Positions 51,303 to 60,703 of a stretch of 64,000 bases of DNA are shown one piece after another. This DNA is from an uncultured Opitutales bacterium. Its GTDB lineage: Bacteria; Verrucomicrobiota; Verrucomicrobiia; Opitutales; Intestinicryptomonadaceae. Under the pieces are notes generated by a model. It was not told the DNA's origin. It ran no database searches and saw only the letters and a program-made list of their open reading frames with translations. A program made the translations under genes and the position numbers. Positions within the stretch are counted from its first letter, which is position 1. Each line of letters starts with the position of its first letter. The DNA is taken from contig CALXLM010000026.1 of NCBI GenBank assembly GCA_944389195.1, positions 62,001-126,000 of the forward strand, in the 5' to 3' direction.

Positions 51303-52316
51303 TTATTTTGGGTTGGCAAGCATGTCAAAAAATCCGGACAAGGCGTCGGCGCAAAGTTTTGAAGCCTTTTTAGGGTCGCGAGAGCAAACGAAAAACGCGG
51401 CGGCAACGTTTTCTGAAGGCGACACCGCCACAACGTTCGCGCAGCCCTCCCAGTAATCGGCCGTCACAAAAAAACCTATTCCCTTCTCGCGAGAGGACAT
51501 CCAACCGCCCGCAAATTTTCCGGAACCGACCGGGACCCGGCGCGCGGCAATTTCCGAAGCCGAAGATACCGGCGGATTGCGCGACGTTTCACATTCAAGC
51601 CATTTGGAACAGTCAGCTATCGACAAGGCAAACGCCGTCGCGGGAAACATCGCCTTGTCGAACGATGAAAAGCGCGGTTCGGAAAAGCCGAGAGGGTCAA
51701 ACAGATATTTTTTTGCGCATGCTGCAAACGACTTCTTCATGTTTTTGCGTTTTTTATCGAAGACGTAGCCCATCGCGTATCCCGCAATAGACGCGCTAAG
51801 GCGCGAGCGCGGAAAATTGCCAGGCTGAGGCGCCGAAGGTGTTAACTGGCCTGCTATTTCAAACAGCTCCAACGAGGAGGCGTCGCCCGGGACGAGAGAA
51901 TCGCAATGTGGGTCGAAACCCGCACGCATTGAGAGCAAATCAGCGAAAGTGGCCCCCCCAGAACCAAACCTGAAATAAGAGCAGTGCCTGGCGACCTTCC
52001 AATCCGGAGCGAGCAGATTGTCGGACTGCATCGACAAAAGCATGAGGGACAAAAGCGCTTGGGACGTGTTTCCAAGCGGAAAATTTTTAACGGCGCGCCC
52101 CTGCCCCTGTACCGAAAGCGCAAAATCCCTTCCGAAAACCGTTTTGCCGCCGGATACCACGCACAAAGCGCCGCGCGACGCCCCCGCTTCGGCAAGCTTG
52201 CGCCCAAAAGAATTCGATAAAAACGACAAACGGGCCTCAGTCAATCCCGACGGATTTCCAGCAGCAGCCGCAACCGCCGCCCCAAAAGCAAGAAACGCCG
52301 AAAAAAACATTTTCAT
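51303..52316 (-). CDS. Secreted beta-lactamase-fold protein lacking the catalytic SxxK
   Basis: Exported protein of 337 residues; signal peptide MKMFFSAFLAFGAAVAAAA. The alignment with serine beta-lactamase/class C-like proteins is recognisable (FPLGNTSQALLSLMLLSMQS, then FADLLSMRAGFDPH in place of the usual HLLTHTSGLP, and FDPLGFSEPRF). At the active site N83-T-S-Q86 replaces the catalytic S-x-x-K, and the Y-x-N motif is also missing (RLSASIAGYAMGYV). It should therefore be inactive as an acyl-enzyme hydrolase and may bind a ligand or peptidoglycan. The reading frame is intact, so it is not a plain pseudogene. One base separates it from the RmlD-like gene. Confidence 0.78.
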   Translation of the reverse strand: MKMFFSAFLAFGAAVAAAAGNPSGLTEARLSFLSNSFGRKLAEAGASRGALCVVSGGKTVFGRDFALSVQGQGRAVKNFPLGNTSQALLSLMLLSMQSDNLLAPDWKVARHCSYFRFGSGGATFADLLSMRAGFDPHCDSLVPGDASSLELFEIAGQLTPSAPQPGNFPRSRLSASIAGYAMGYVFDKKRKNMKKSFAACAKKYLFDPLGFSEPRFSSFDKAMFPATAFALSIADCSKWLECETSRNPPVSSASEIAARRVPVGSGKFAGGWMSSREKGIGFFVTADYWEGCANVVAVSPSENVAAAFFVCSRDPKKASKLCADALSGFFDMLANPK

Positions 52317-52317
52317 G

Positions 52318-53253
52318 CTAACGCAATTTAAACCTCTTAACCGGGGGCTTTCCCCCCGCGGATTTCAGCCACGGTTCTACGTCCGGCGGAACAGCCATTT
52401 CGCCAAGAAGTTCGCCGAACATGCACGAACGAGTTTTGACGCGCGCGGCCAGGCACGACATATCCATAGTCAAATCTATCTTACGGTCGCCTTTTACCGG
52501 TTTTACAAACTTGTCCGGATTGAGCCCGAAATGGCGCGCTATGCCCGCGGCCATAGCAAATCTGCTCATCGGTTCCAAGCCCGCGTAATGGTATATCCCG
52601 CTAATGTTGGGGCGTTCGCACAGCTCGCACAAAAGGTCCGCGAGCCTCGAAGCCGAAAGCGGGCACTTGATTTCGTCCTCCCTCGCCTCGACCACCTCTC
52701 CCGCAGCCCACGACCGCAAAAGCTTTTCGTGCAGGGAGCGCCTTGTCGTAAGGCTGTTGCCGCTCACATGGCTGAGGCGCAGCACGACGCTCGAAGGCGC
52801 GCATATCTTCAAAACTTTTTTTTCCGCCATGAGCTTCATCGTGCCGTACAGGGTATAGGGCATGGGAATGTCGGTGTTTTTATACGGAGGGCAAGAGCCG
52901 TCGAAAACCATGTCGGTCGAAAGATGTATAAGGCGCGCCCCCACATGGTGCGCCAACAGCGCAAGCCTCTCGGGAAGAAGAACGTTCATCTTCTCGGCCG
53001 TGCCGGGGTTATTGTCCACGTCGGTCGGGCTCGACATTGCGGCGCAGTTTACTATTACATCGGGGAAAATATCGAGGATTTTCCTTTGAAGGGCGCCCTC
53101 GTCGGAAAGATCCATCTTTATTTGCAACACGTTTTTTATGTCCGGCAGGCAATGCGAATTAGACACGGCGGCAACGCTGAAGCCGGCTTCAGCCGCCGCC
53201 CTTACAAAGTTGTACCCCACAAGCCCCGTGGCGCCGGTGCAAAAAATGTTCAT
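52318..53253 (-). CDS. RmlD-like NAD(P)-dependent sugar-nucleotide reductase/epimerase
   Basis: Cytosolic short-chain dehydrogenase of 311 residues. The ATG at 53253 gives MNIFCTGATGLVGYNFVRAA with the Rossmann GxxGxxG; the frame continues upstream but overlaps hisC. NCAAMSSPTDVDNNPG and LIHLSTDMVFDGSCPPY match dTDP-4-dehydrorhamnose reductase; YGTMK is the catalytic Y-x-x-x-K. No rmlA, B or C lies nearby, so the substrate may be another nucleotide sugar. It is divergent from hisC and heads the minus-strand set with the dead beta-lactamase and the binding protein. Confidence 0.85.
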   Translation of the reverse strand: MNIFCTGATGLVGYNFVRAAAEAGFSVAAVSNSHCLPDIKNVLQIKMDLSDEGALQRKILDIFPDVIVNCAAMSSPTDVDNNPGTAEKMNVLLPERLALLAHHVGARLIHLSTDMVFDGSCPPYKNTDIPMPYTLYGTMKLMAEKKVLKICAPSSVVLRLSHVSGNSLTTRRSLHEKLLRSWAAGEVVEAREDEIKCPLSASRLADLLCELCERPNISGIYHYAGLEPMSRFAMAAGIARHFGLNPDKFVKPVKGDRKIDLTMDMSCLAARVKTRSCMFGELLGEMAVPPDVEPWLKSAGGKPPVKRFKLR

Positions 53254-53341
53254 ATATCTATATTGTTTGAAAAGTTTATCTTCGCTTGCAAATATTGAGT
53301 TTTTGGCAATAATCGCAGTTCGTTTATTTAATATCCATAGT

Positions 53342-54433
53342 ATGAAGCTTGAAAATTTAGTAAAGAAACAAATAAAAAATCTGCCCGTATATGAAACGGG
53401 AAAGCCGATAGAATATGTGGCTCGCGAATTTGGCCTCGATCCGGACGGCATTCTGAAAATGGCCTCCAACGAAAATCCTCTCGGCCCCTCGCCAAAGGCA
53501 CTCGAGGCCGTATCCAAACGCCTCAAAGACCTGAATTTCTATCCGGACGGGGGCTGCTACGAATTGCGCTGCAAGCTGGCAAAAAAATGGAATCTTTCGC
53601 CGGCGCAATTCGCCTTCGGGAACGGGTCCAACGAAATTCTCGAATTTGTCGCACAATGCTTTGTGGGAGAAGGCGACGAAACCGTGTTCGGCGCGCAGTC
53701 GTTCATCGTATATAAGCTGGCGACGATTTTCATGGGTGGGAAATGCGTAAGCGTCCCCATGCCCGGAATGAAGTACGACCTCGACGCCATGCGCGACGCT
53801 GTCACCGAAAAGACGAAAATCGTATTCATGACAAACCCGAACAACCCCACGGGCTGCGTTTTAAAGCAGTCGGAAGTGGAAAACTTTGTAAGGTCTCTTC
53901 CCGAAAGCGTCGTTTTCTGCTACGACGAAGCCTACACCGAATACCAGGACGAACAGGTGGACCTGCGACCGCTCATCGCGGAGGGGCGCAACGTAATATG
54001 CCTGAGGACATTCTCAAAAATATACGGGCTGGCAGGGCTCCGAATAGGATACTCATACTCATCGGAAGAGTTCGCCGGATACATAAACAGGGCGCGCGAA
54101 CCATTCAATGTAAACTCGCTCGCGCAAGCCGGCGCAATCGCCGCTCTCGACGACGATGAATTTGTTGCCGAAAGCAAAAGAATCAACTCCGAAGGCAGAA
54201 AACAATTCGTCGAGGCATTCGAAAAGCTCGGCTTGGAATATTTCTCCGACGGAGCGAATTTCGTGATGGTGAAAGTTCACGACGCCCCGAACGCGTTTGT
54301 TCAAATGCAGAAAAACGGCGTTATCGTGCGTCCGAACGTCGGATACGGACTGCCCGATTGGCTTAGAATAACCATCGGAAAACCCGAGCAAAACGACCGC
54401 TGCATAGGTGAGCTTTCAAAGATAGCAAAATAG
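53342..54433 (+). CDS. hisC: Histidinol-phosphate aminotransferase family
   Basis: PLP enzyme of fold type I, 363 residues, transaminating imidazole-acetol phosphate and often aromatic amino acids. Visible are MASNENPLGPSPKALEAV, YPDGGCYELRCKLAKKW, NGSNEILEFVAQCF, TNPNNPTGCVL, the PLP-anchoring FCYDEAYTEY, the Schiff-base Lys in RTFSKIYGLAGLRIGY and RITIGKPEQN. Standing without other his genes, it may serve aromatic synthesis as well (compare aroE at 39939). CNNM follows after 9 nt. Confidence 0.93.
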   Translation: MKLENLVKKQIKNLPVYETGKPIEYVAREFGLDPDGILKMASNENPLGPSPKALEAVSKRLKDLNFYPDGGCYELRCKLAKKWNLSPAQFAFGNGSNEILEFVAQCFVGEGDETVFGAQSFIVYKLATIFMGGKCVSVPMPGMKYDLDAMRDAVTEKTKIVFMTNPNNPTGCVLKQSEVENFVRSLPESVVFCYDEAYTEYQDEQVDLRPLIAEGRNVICLRTFSKIYGLAGLRIGYSYSSEEFAGYINRAREPFNVNSLAQAGAIAALDDDEFVAESKRINSEGRKQFVEAFEKLGLEYFSDGANFVMVKVHDAPNAFVQMQKNGVIVRPNVGYGLPDWLRITIGKPEQNDRCIGELSKIAK

Positions 54434-54442
54434 AAAGCCGTA

Positions 54443-55759
54443 ATGTCTCCGCTCTGGCAAACAACCGCATGCGCACTTTGCGCGCTCGCCGCGGCAACGG
54501 CCGGTTCAATGCTGGCCGCGGCGTCGTTTGCGATAGCGACGCTCAGGTTCCTCAACCTAAAAAACGGCGGCGGCGAAAAGCCTAAGCTTGGCGGGGCGGC
54601 AAAATTCTGCGTTTACAACTCGGAAAAAATGGCGGCCGTCATATCCCTCGGCAGGCGCTTTTTCTTTGCTGTAGGGGCTATCATGACGTATTTTGCAATC
54701 GACGCCCTCGACTCGTTTTTTGGCGTAGAACCAGGCGCGTTTGCGGAAATAGCGACGGCGCTAGCCGCGGCTGCCGCGGTCCTGCTTGTCCAGTACGCCC
54801 TCTTCGACATTCCCGCCGCGCGCATCGGCAGGAACTACCCCGTCCAAACCGTTTCAAAGCTCGGAACATTGATGTACGCGGCGTTTGTGGTATTCGCCCC
54901 GCTCGAATTTGCCGCGCGCTGCATCGGGCAGAAATTCCTGCCTAAAAACATGCGCAAACTTGAATCGGGCTTCGACTACATAGACGTCGAAATGATGCTT
55001 AGAGCCGACGAAAACGACGCCGATTCCATAACGCCGTACACCGGAAAAATCGTCAAAAACGCATTCAAGCTGCAGGAGCTCGACGTAAGCGACGTCATGC
55101 TGCCAAGGAGCGGCGTGGTGTATTTCGACACCGAATGCCCGAACTCGGAAAATATAAAGCGCGCCCTCGACTCGAACCACACGAGATACCCGCTCTGCAG
55201 GGAGGGATTGGACAACTGCTTCGGCATAGTGCATATCAAGGACATATTCCTAAACGGCGGTGTTGAAAATCCAGATTCGATAGACCTGATGAAGCTGCGG
55301 CGCGAAACCTTCCGGGTAAGGGAGAGCGACAAGCTTGAAAGCGCGCTGGCAAAACTCTTAAAATACAGGCTCCACATGGCGCTTGTCGAGGACGAATTCG
55401 GCGGCGTGATAGGCGTGCTTACCCTCGACGCGGCGCTCGGGGAGCTTGTCGGGCAGATACGCGACGAATTCGACGTCGCCAGGAAGCGCGACATAAAGGT
55501 ACTGGGAAGGAAAAAGTACAAGGTGAGCGGCCGCGCCACGCTAAGGCGCGTGGAGGATTTTCTCGACGTGGATTTCGACACCGACGAAGTGTCTACTTTC
55601 GGCGGATTGGTCACTTTTTTGCTTGGCAGATTCCCCGAAAAAGGAGAACGTCTATATCTTAAGAAACAGCGAATAAGAATCGTCGTCGACAACGTCGAGG
55701 ACAGGTTGGTCGGCGAATGCACCGTCGAGCTGGAAAGTTCCGACAAGAATTCTAAATGA
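54443..55759 (+). CDS. CNNM/CorC-family membrane protein with CBS pair
   Basis: Inner-membrane protein of 438 residues related to Mg2+/Co2+ exporters (HlyC/CorC/CNNM). About four membrane segments (10-32, 71-91, 105-125, 145-165) form the CNNM domain. The cytosolic CBS pair covers about 215-335 (LDVSDVMLPRSGVVYFD and ESALAKLLKYRLHMALVEDEFGGVIGVLTLD), and a C-terminal CorC_HlyC domain about 350-430 (SGRATLRRVEDFLDVDF, TFGGLVTFLLGRFPEKGER). It sits between hisC and acnA with gaps of 9 nt each, an unusual but tight operon. Confidence 0.9.
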   Translation: MSPLWQTTACALCALAAATAGSMLAAASFAIATLRFLNLKNGGGEKPKLGGAAKFCVYNSEKMAAVISLGRRFFFAVGAIMTYFAIDALDSFFGVEPGAFAEIATALAAAAAVLLVQYALFDIPAARIGRNYPVQTVSKLGTLMYAAFVVFAPLEFAARCIGQKFLPKNMRKLESGFDYIDVEMMLRADENDADSITPYTGKIVKNAFKLQELDVSDVMLPRSGVVYFDTECPNSENIKRALDSNHTRYPLCREGLDNCFGIVHIKDIFLNGGVENPDSIDLMKLRRETFRVRESDKLESALAKLLKYRLHMALVEDEFGGVIGVLTLDAALGELVGQIRDEFDVARKRDIKVLGRKKYKVSGRATLRRVEDFLDVDFDTDEVSTFGGLVTFLLGRFPEKGERLYLKKQRIRIVVDNVEDRLVGECTVELESSDKNSK

Positions 55760-55768
55760 CGGCAATTT

Positions 55769-58429
55769 ATGATTATGAACAACCCACTTGGCACACTAAA
55801 AAAATTCGAATCTAAAGACGGCGGGGCCAGCGGCCTGATATACAGCCTGAAGGCTCTTGAAAAATCGGGCTTCAACGTGTCCCGCCTTCCCGTGAGCATA
55901 AGGATAGTGCTTGAAAGCGTGCTCAGAAACTGCGACGGCGTGCGCGCAACGGAAGGCGACGTAAAAAGGCTCGCATCTTGGAATGCGGCCGCTCCCGGAA
56001 ACTACGAAGTGCCGTTTGTGGTTTCGCGCATCATTTTGCAGGACTTTACCGGCGTGCCGCTTCTCGTTGATTTAGCGGCAATGCGCGACGCCGCCGCCGC
56101 GCAGGGCAAAGATCCGTCCGCGGTTGAACCTCTCGTGCCTGTGGACCTTGTTGTGGACCACTCTGTGCAAATGGACTACGCTGGAACCCCTTCGGCTTTC
56201 GAAAAAAATCTCGAAACGGAGTTCGGGCGCAACCGCGAAAGATACGAATTTCTAAAATGGGGGCAGCAGGCGTTTAAGACGTTTTCAGTGGTTCCTCCGT
56301 CCACCGGAATCATACACCAGGTAAACATGGAATATCTTGCGCGCCTCGTGTTCGAGGCAGAATGCGGCGGCGGCAAGGTTTTCTATCCCGACACTCTCGT
56401 GGGCACAGATTCGCACACGACGATGATAAACGGAATGGGCGTTGTCGGCTGGGGCGTCGGAGGAATTGAGGCCGAAGCCGGCATGCTCGGGCAGCCCGTA
56501 TGTTTCAAAGTTCCGGAAGTCGTAGGGGTACATATGACTGGCAGGCTCTCGGAAGGCGCGACGTCAACCGATTTGGCCCTGTTTGTCACGCAAATGCTGC
56601 GCCGCGAAAAAGTGGTGGGGAAATTCGTGGAATTTTTCGGGGAAGGAGCGCGGGATTTATCCCTTGCAGACAGAACGACAGTCGCAAACATGGCTCCTGA
56701 ATACGGGGCTACGATGGGCTATTTCCCGGTTGACGAAACCACTCTCGACTACCTGCGCCTAAGCGGAAGAAGCGAAAGGCTCATAGCGCTTGCTCGCGAC
56801 TATTTCACTGAACAAGGCATATTCGGCATTCCCGCGGCCGGGCAGTGCGACTATACGAAAGTGCTCGAGCTCGACCTTTCGTCGGTGCGCCCGTCGATAG
56901 CCGGCCCGAAGCGCCCGCAGGACAGAATAGAGCTTCCGGACGTAAAGGCGTCATTCGAAGAACTGCTCTCTGGCAGCGGCAAAAGCGTGAAGTCGTCCGC
57001 CGAAACAAAAAAGGGCGCCGTTTCAGACGGAAGCATACTGATTGCGGCGATAACAAGCTGCACAAACACGTCCAATCCGTCCGTGATGGTCGCGGCGGGT
57101 CTTGTGGCAAAAAAGGCCGCTCTGCTAGGCATCAGGCCCCCCGAATATGTAAAGACAACCATAGCGCCCGGATCGCGCGTGGTAAGCGACTATCTCGAAT
57201 CCGCAGGGCTGCAAAAATACCTCGATAAAATCGGGTTCAACCTTGCCGGATACGGCTGCGCGACGTGCATAGGAAATTCTGGCCCTTTGGATGCCGAAAT
57301 AGCCGAAGCCGTAAAATCAAAAGACCTCCTGTGCGCAAGCGTGCTGTCCGGGAACAGGAATTTTGAAGCGCGCGTCCACCCGCTGCTGAAGGCCAACTAC
57401 CTAATGAGCCCGCCGCTCGTTGTCGTTTACGCTCTCGCGGGAAGGATAGACATCGATCTGCTCAAAGAGCCTGTCGCAAAAGCCCCCGACGGAACCGACG
57501 TATATCTAAAGGATATATGGCCCACCTCCGCAGAGGTATCCGAAACGGTGGCCTCCAACGTCAAAAGCGAAATGTTTAGAAACCGCTACGCCGACATGGG
57601 TGGGCCCGAACAGTGGAGAAGCATAGAGAGTTCGTCAGGCAGCCTGTATAAATGGAATCCCGAAAGCACCTACATACAGAACCCTCCGTTTTTTGATGGA
57701 TTCTCAATGGACACCCCCAAAACCGCTCCGCTCGAAAATCTGCGGCCCCTCGCGATATTGGGAGACTCCGTGACAACGGACCACATATCGCCAGCGGGTT
57801 CGATACTCCCGAACGGCCCGGCAGGGAAATACCTCATAAGCCGCGGTGTCGGGCAGAAAGACTTCAACTCCTACGGTTCGAGGCGCGGCAACGACAGGGT
57901 TATGACCCGCGGAACGTTCGCAAACGTAAGGATAAAAAATAAAATGGCAGCGGGGGCCGAAGGGGGATACACAAAAATAGACGGCTCCGGAGAAAATGTA
58001 TTTATTTTCGACGCAGCCGAAGAATACAAAAAACGAGGAGAGGGGCTGATAGTATTCGGCGGATCCGACTACGGCATGGGAAGCTCGCGCGACTGGGCCG
58101 CCAAGGGAACAAAATTGCTCGGAGTGCGCGCAGTGGTTGCGAAGTCATTTGAAAGGATACACCGCAGCAACCTCGTAGGCATGGGCGTTCTCCCATACGA
58201 ATTCTCTGAAGGCGAAGACGCCGAATCGCTCGGAATAGACGGAACCGAAACATTTTCCATAGAGGGCGATATCGCACCGAACGGCAAAGCGGTAATGACG
58301 ATTAAAAGGAGGGACGGAACCGAAAAAAAGGCCTCCCTTCTGCTCCGCATAGACACTCCCGCCGAGGTCGAATATTACCGGGAGTCGGGAATATTGCCGT
58401 ATGTGCTAAAAAAGATTTTAAACAAATAA
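55769..58429 (+). CDS. acnA: Aconitate hydratase AcnA
   Basis: TCA-cycle enzyme interconverting citrate and isocitrate, 886 residues. The three [4Fe-4S] ligand cysteines are in [13 protein letters not shown] and [36 protein letters not shown] and [18 protein letters not shown] with ARS/SRDW arginines are also present. Organisation is the IRP1/AcnA type with the swivel domain at the C-terminus (residues about 640-880). ATG at 55769 and 55775 are both possible starts. No Shine-Dalgarno sequence. The next gene, a STAS protein, follows after 22 nt. Confidence 0.97.
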   Translation: MIMNNPLGTLKKFESKDGGASGLIYSLKALEKSGFNVSRLPVSIRIVLESVLRNCDGVRATEGDVKRLASWNAAAPGNYEVPFVVSRIILQDFTGVPLLVDLAAMRDAAAAQGKDPSAVEPLVPVDLVVDHSVQMDYAGTPSAFEKNLETEFGRNRERYEFLKWGQQAFKTFSVVPPSTGIIHQVNMEYLARLVFEAECGGGKVFYPDTLVGTDSHTTMINGMGVVGWGVGGIEAEAGMLGQPVCFKVPEVVGVHMTGRLSEGATSTDLALFVTQMLRREKVVGKFVEFFGEGARDLSLADRTTVANMAPEYGATMGYFPVDETTLDYLRLSGRSERLIALARDYFTEQGIFGIPAAGQCDYTKVLELDLSSVRPSIAGPKRPQDRIELPDVKASFEELLSGSGKSVKSSAETKKGAVSDGSILIAAITSCTNTSNPSVMVAAGLVAKKAALLGIRPPEYVKTTIAPGSRVVSDYLESAGLQKYLDKIGFNLAGYGCATCIGNSGPLDAEIAEAVKSKDLLCASVLSGNRNFEARVHPLLKANYLMSPPLVVVYALAGRIDIDLLKEPVAKAPDGTDVYLKDIWPTSAEVSETVASNVKSEMFRNRYADMGGPEQWRSIESSSGSLYKWNPESTYIQNPPFFDGFSMDTPKTAPLENLRPLAILGDSVTTDHISPAGSILPNGPAGKYLISRGVGQKDFNSYGSRRGNDRVMTRGTFANVRIKNKMAAGAEGGYTKIDGSGENVFIFDAAEEYKKRGEGLIVFGGSDYGMGSSRDWAAKGTKLLGVRAVVAKSFERIHRSNLVGMGVLPYEFSEGEDAESLGIDGTETFSIEGDIAPNGKAVMTIKRRDGTEKKASLLLRIDTPAEVEYYRESGILPYVLKKILNK

Positions 58430-58451
58430 TCCGCACCACACGCTGAAAATC

Positions 58452-58925
58452 ATGCGGGAAGAAACAAAATATCTCGTAAAAATATGCGGCGACACCGCAA
58501 TACTCGCAGTCGTCGGAAAGGCAGGATACCTTAATTGCAGAAGCGCCGGAGAATTCTTCTCCGCCGCCGTGGAAAAGGGATGCACAAAAATGCTCGTGCA
58601 GCTGAAGGACTGCACGGGCATGGACAGCACGTTCCTCGGCATGATTGCGGGCGTGGCGCTCAAGCTGAAAAAAGTCGGGGGGGAACTCGTCATTTTAAAC
58701 CCGGGGGAGAGGAACCTCGAACTTGTCGAAAATTTGGGCATCACAAAACTGATAAAAATCTCGAACGAGGCAAAAGAGGGAACCCCGGAGGATTCCCTGC
58801 CGACGTCGTCCGCGCCGGTATCGGCCATCTTGGACGCGCACGAAAACCTCGTAGAGGCCGACTCGTCCAACCTCGTAAAATTTGAAGACGTAATAAGCTT
58901 TTTAAAAAAAGAGAAGGACGCATAA
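58452..58925 (+). CDS. STAS-domain protein, anti-sigma-factor antagonist-like
   Basis: Cytosolic protein of 157 residues. Residues 5-105 are a STAS domain with AILAVVGKAGYLNC and the phosphoacceptor region KDCTGMDSTFLGMIAGVAL, where Ser59 corresponds to the regulated Ser of SpoIIAA/RsbV. A C-terminal extension of about 45 residues is polar and ends in LVKFEDVISFLKKEK. Together with the SpoIIE-type phosphatase 7 nt downstream it makes half of a partner-switching module; the HATPase kinase and the sigma factor or other output are not in the window. Confidence 0.88.
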   Translation: MREETKYLVKICGDTAILAVVGKAGYLNCRSAGEFFSAAVEKGCTKMLVQLKDCTGMDSTFLGMIAGVALKLKKVGGELVILNPGERNLELVENLGITKLIKISNEAKEGTPEDSLPTSSAPVSAILDAHENLVEADSSNLVKFEDVISFLKKEKDA

Positions 58926-58932
58926 ACTCAGT

Positions 58933-60366
58933 ATGATTTATACGATATTGACAGTTATATGCACCGCCCTCCTTGCGACGGCATTTTTGCTCTGTATCCG
59001 CGGCAGGCGCGAATATCTGGCTGCGCGGGAAGAAATAGACAGAACCCGCGAGGAAAAATACATAATCATAGAATTTCTGCACAAAACAGCCGAGGACATA
59101 GGCGCCTCCGACAGGCGCAAACTTTACAAGCGCATAGTTCGCGCAACCGCCCTATCATGCGGGGCCATGAGCGCTTGCGTTTACGAAAAAGACTCCGATG
59201 GCAGACTCCGCGCAAGGGCCATTGAAGGTCTGTTTCCGCCGCAATCGAGAAAAGTGCGACGACAAAATCACGAAGAACCGCGTTCAAAATTCCTTGAAAA
59301 CGCCGTTTCTGAAGAAGTTCTCGAATGCAACGAGGGCGTCGTGGGGGCAGTGGCCACCGACGCAAAAGGCGTTCTCATAAAAAATGCCGAAAAAGACCCT
59401 CGCATAATAAAACACGACGACGACTCACTGAAAGTAAGAAGCCTTATGGCGGTTCCGGTCGTTTTTTCAGGGCGCCTTTACGGCGTACTTGTCGCTGTCA
59501 ACCCGATATCCGGAAAATCGTTTACTGAAACTGATTTTTCGCTGGCATCGTCGCTGGGGGAACAAGCCGGCCTGGCGTTGCACAATATTGAATCGGTGTC
59601 AGACCTCATATTGAAAAACAAGATGGAATTCGACCTGCGCCTGGCAAGCAGCGTTCAGCAGTATCTGTTGCCATCGAAACTTACCAACACAGAAAATCTC
59701 GAATTCGCGGTAAAATATTTTCCGCAACAGCTCATTGGAGGCGACTTTTACGATTTTTTTAAATTGAACGACGGCAAATTCGGTATAGTCGTCGGCGACG
59801 TATCAGGCAAGGGTGTTTCGGCGGCGATAATCATGGCGATATGCCAAACAAAACTGCGCTATATAGCGCAGGAAAACGCATCTCCCTCGGAAACGCTGAA
59901 AAGACTCAACGCCGAAATGGTCGTATCTATGAGGACCGACATGTTTATAACCTTAATATACGCAGTAATCGACGCGGACGCTTCAAAAATAACACTGGCC
60001 CGGGCCGGACATGAACCCGCGCTACTGTATCGCCAAAACAAGAAAACGCTTCCGGCCGAAAAGATTAAAAGCGGGGGAATGGCACTCGGAATGGTCTCCC
60101 CAGACATATTCGACGAAACGATAGTAGATACGTCTTTTGATTTTAACAAAGGAGACATCTTAATCCTGTACACCGACGGCATTACCGAGGCGACGAATCC
60201 TGACGGTGATGAATATTCTGCCTCAAGGCTCGCCTCCGCCATAGCGGCCCTATCTTCAAGAAACGCCTCCGACCTCAACGACGAACTTATCCGGGGACTC
60301 GAAAATTTTACAAAAAACTCAACCTATCAGGACGATCTTACTCTCGTCACAATAAAGCACGTTTAA
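58933..60366 (+). CDS. Membrane-anchored GAF-SpoIIE (PP2C) phosphatase
   Basis: RsbU-like serine phosphatase of 477 residues that would dephosphorylate a STAS protein. One membrane helix at 3-23 (YTILTVICTALLATAFLLCI), a short coiled linker, a GAF domain at about 55-215 (GVLIKNAEKDPRIIKHDDDS, SLMAVPVVFSGRLYGVLVAVN), and the PP2C_SIG domain at 240-475 with metal-binding GGDFYDFFKL, GDVSGKGVSAA, and YTDGITEATNPDG. The natural substrate is probably the STAS protein encoded 7 nt upstream. The signal sensed by GAF cannot be read. Confidence 0.92.
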   Translation: MIYTILTVICTALLATAFLLCIRGRREYLAAREEIDRTREEKYIIIEFLHKTAEDIGASDRRKLYKRIVRATALSCGAMSACVYEKDSDGRLRARAIEGLFPPQSRKVRRQNHEEPRSKFLENAVSEEVLECNEGVVGAVATDAKGVLIKNAEKDPRIIKHDDDSLKVRSLMAVPVVFSGRLYGVLVAVNPISGKSFTETDFSLASSLGEQAGLALHNIESVSDLILKNKMEFDLRLASSVQQYLLPSKLTNTENLEFAVKYFPQQLIGGDFYDFFKLNDGKFGIVVGDVSGKGVSAAIIMAICQTKLRYIAQENASPSETLKRLNAEMVVSMRTDMFITLIYAVIDADASKITLARAGHEPALLYRQNKKTLPAEKIKSGGMALGMVSPDIFDETIVDTSFDFNKGDILILYTDGITEATNPDGDEYSASRLASAIAALSSRNASDLNDELIRGLENFTKNSTYQDDLTLVTIKHV

Positions 60367-60400
60367 CATAAACACCACATACAATAAAGAGGAAAACGAT

Positions 60401-60703
60401 ATGCCAGGAGTCGGTAAACTGCTCAAACAAGCACAAAAAATGCAAAAGGCGATGGAAGCCGCGCAAAGCGAGCTCGAAACTTTGGAAATCGAAGGTTCAG
60501 CCGCAGGCGGAGCCGTAAAGGCCGTAGTTAACGGCCAAGGCGCGCTCAAATCCATAAAAATCGACCCGGAATTTCTAAAGGAAAACGTTTCGGACGTCGA
60601 AACATCGATTGTGGCGGCCGTACAGGACGCCGCGGCGAAGGCAAAACAGACCAGTGAAGAAAAAATGTCGTCGATAACCGGCGGATTCTCGCTTCCCTTC
60701 TGA
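60401..60703 (+). CDS. ybaB: Nucleoid-associated protein YbaB/EbfC
   Basis: Small DNA-binding protein of 100 residues starting MPGVGKLLKQAQKMQKAMEA, followed by GGAVKAVVNGQGALKSIKID and a C-terminal helix ending in GGFSLPF. These match the YbaB/EbfC family. AGAGG lies 8 nt upstream of the ATG, one of the better Shine-Dalgarno sequences in the window. The usual neighbours dnaX and recR are missing; the gene lies 34 bases behind the SpoIIE phosphatase. Confidence 0.95.
   Translation: MPGVGKLLKQAQKMQKAMEAAQSELETLEIEGSAAGGAVKAVVNGQGALKSIKIDPEFLKENVSDVETSIVAAVQDAAAKAKQTSEEKMSSITGGFSLPF

Noticed and set aside
52018-53298. Open frame of 426 codons antisense to the RmlD-like and beta-lactamase-like genes
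   Set aside because: Arg/His/Ala-rich shadow of two genes with recognisable folds.
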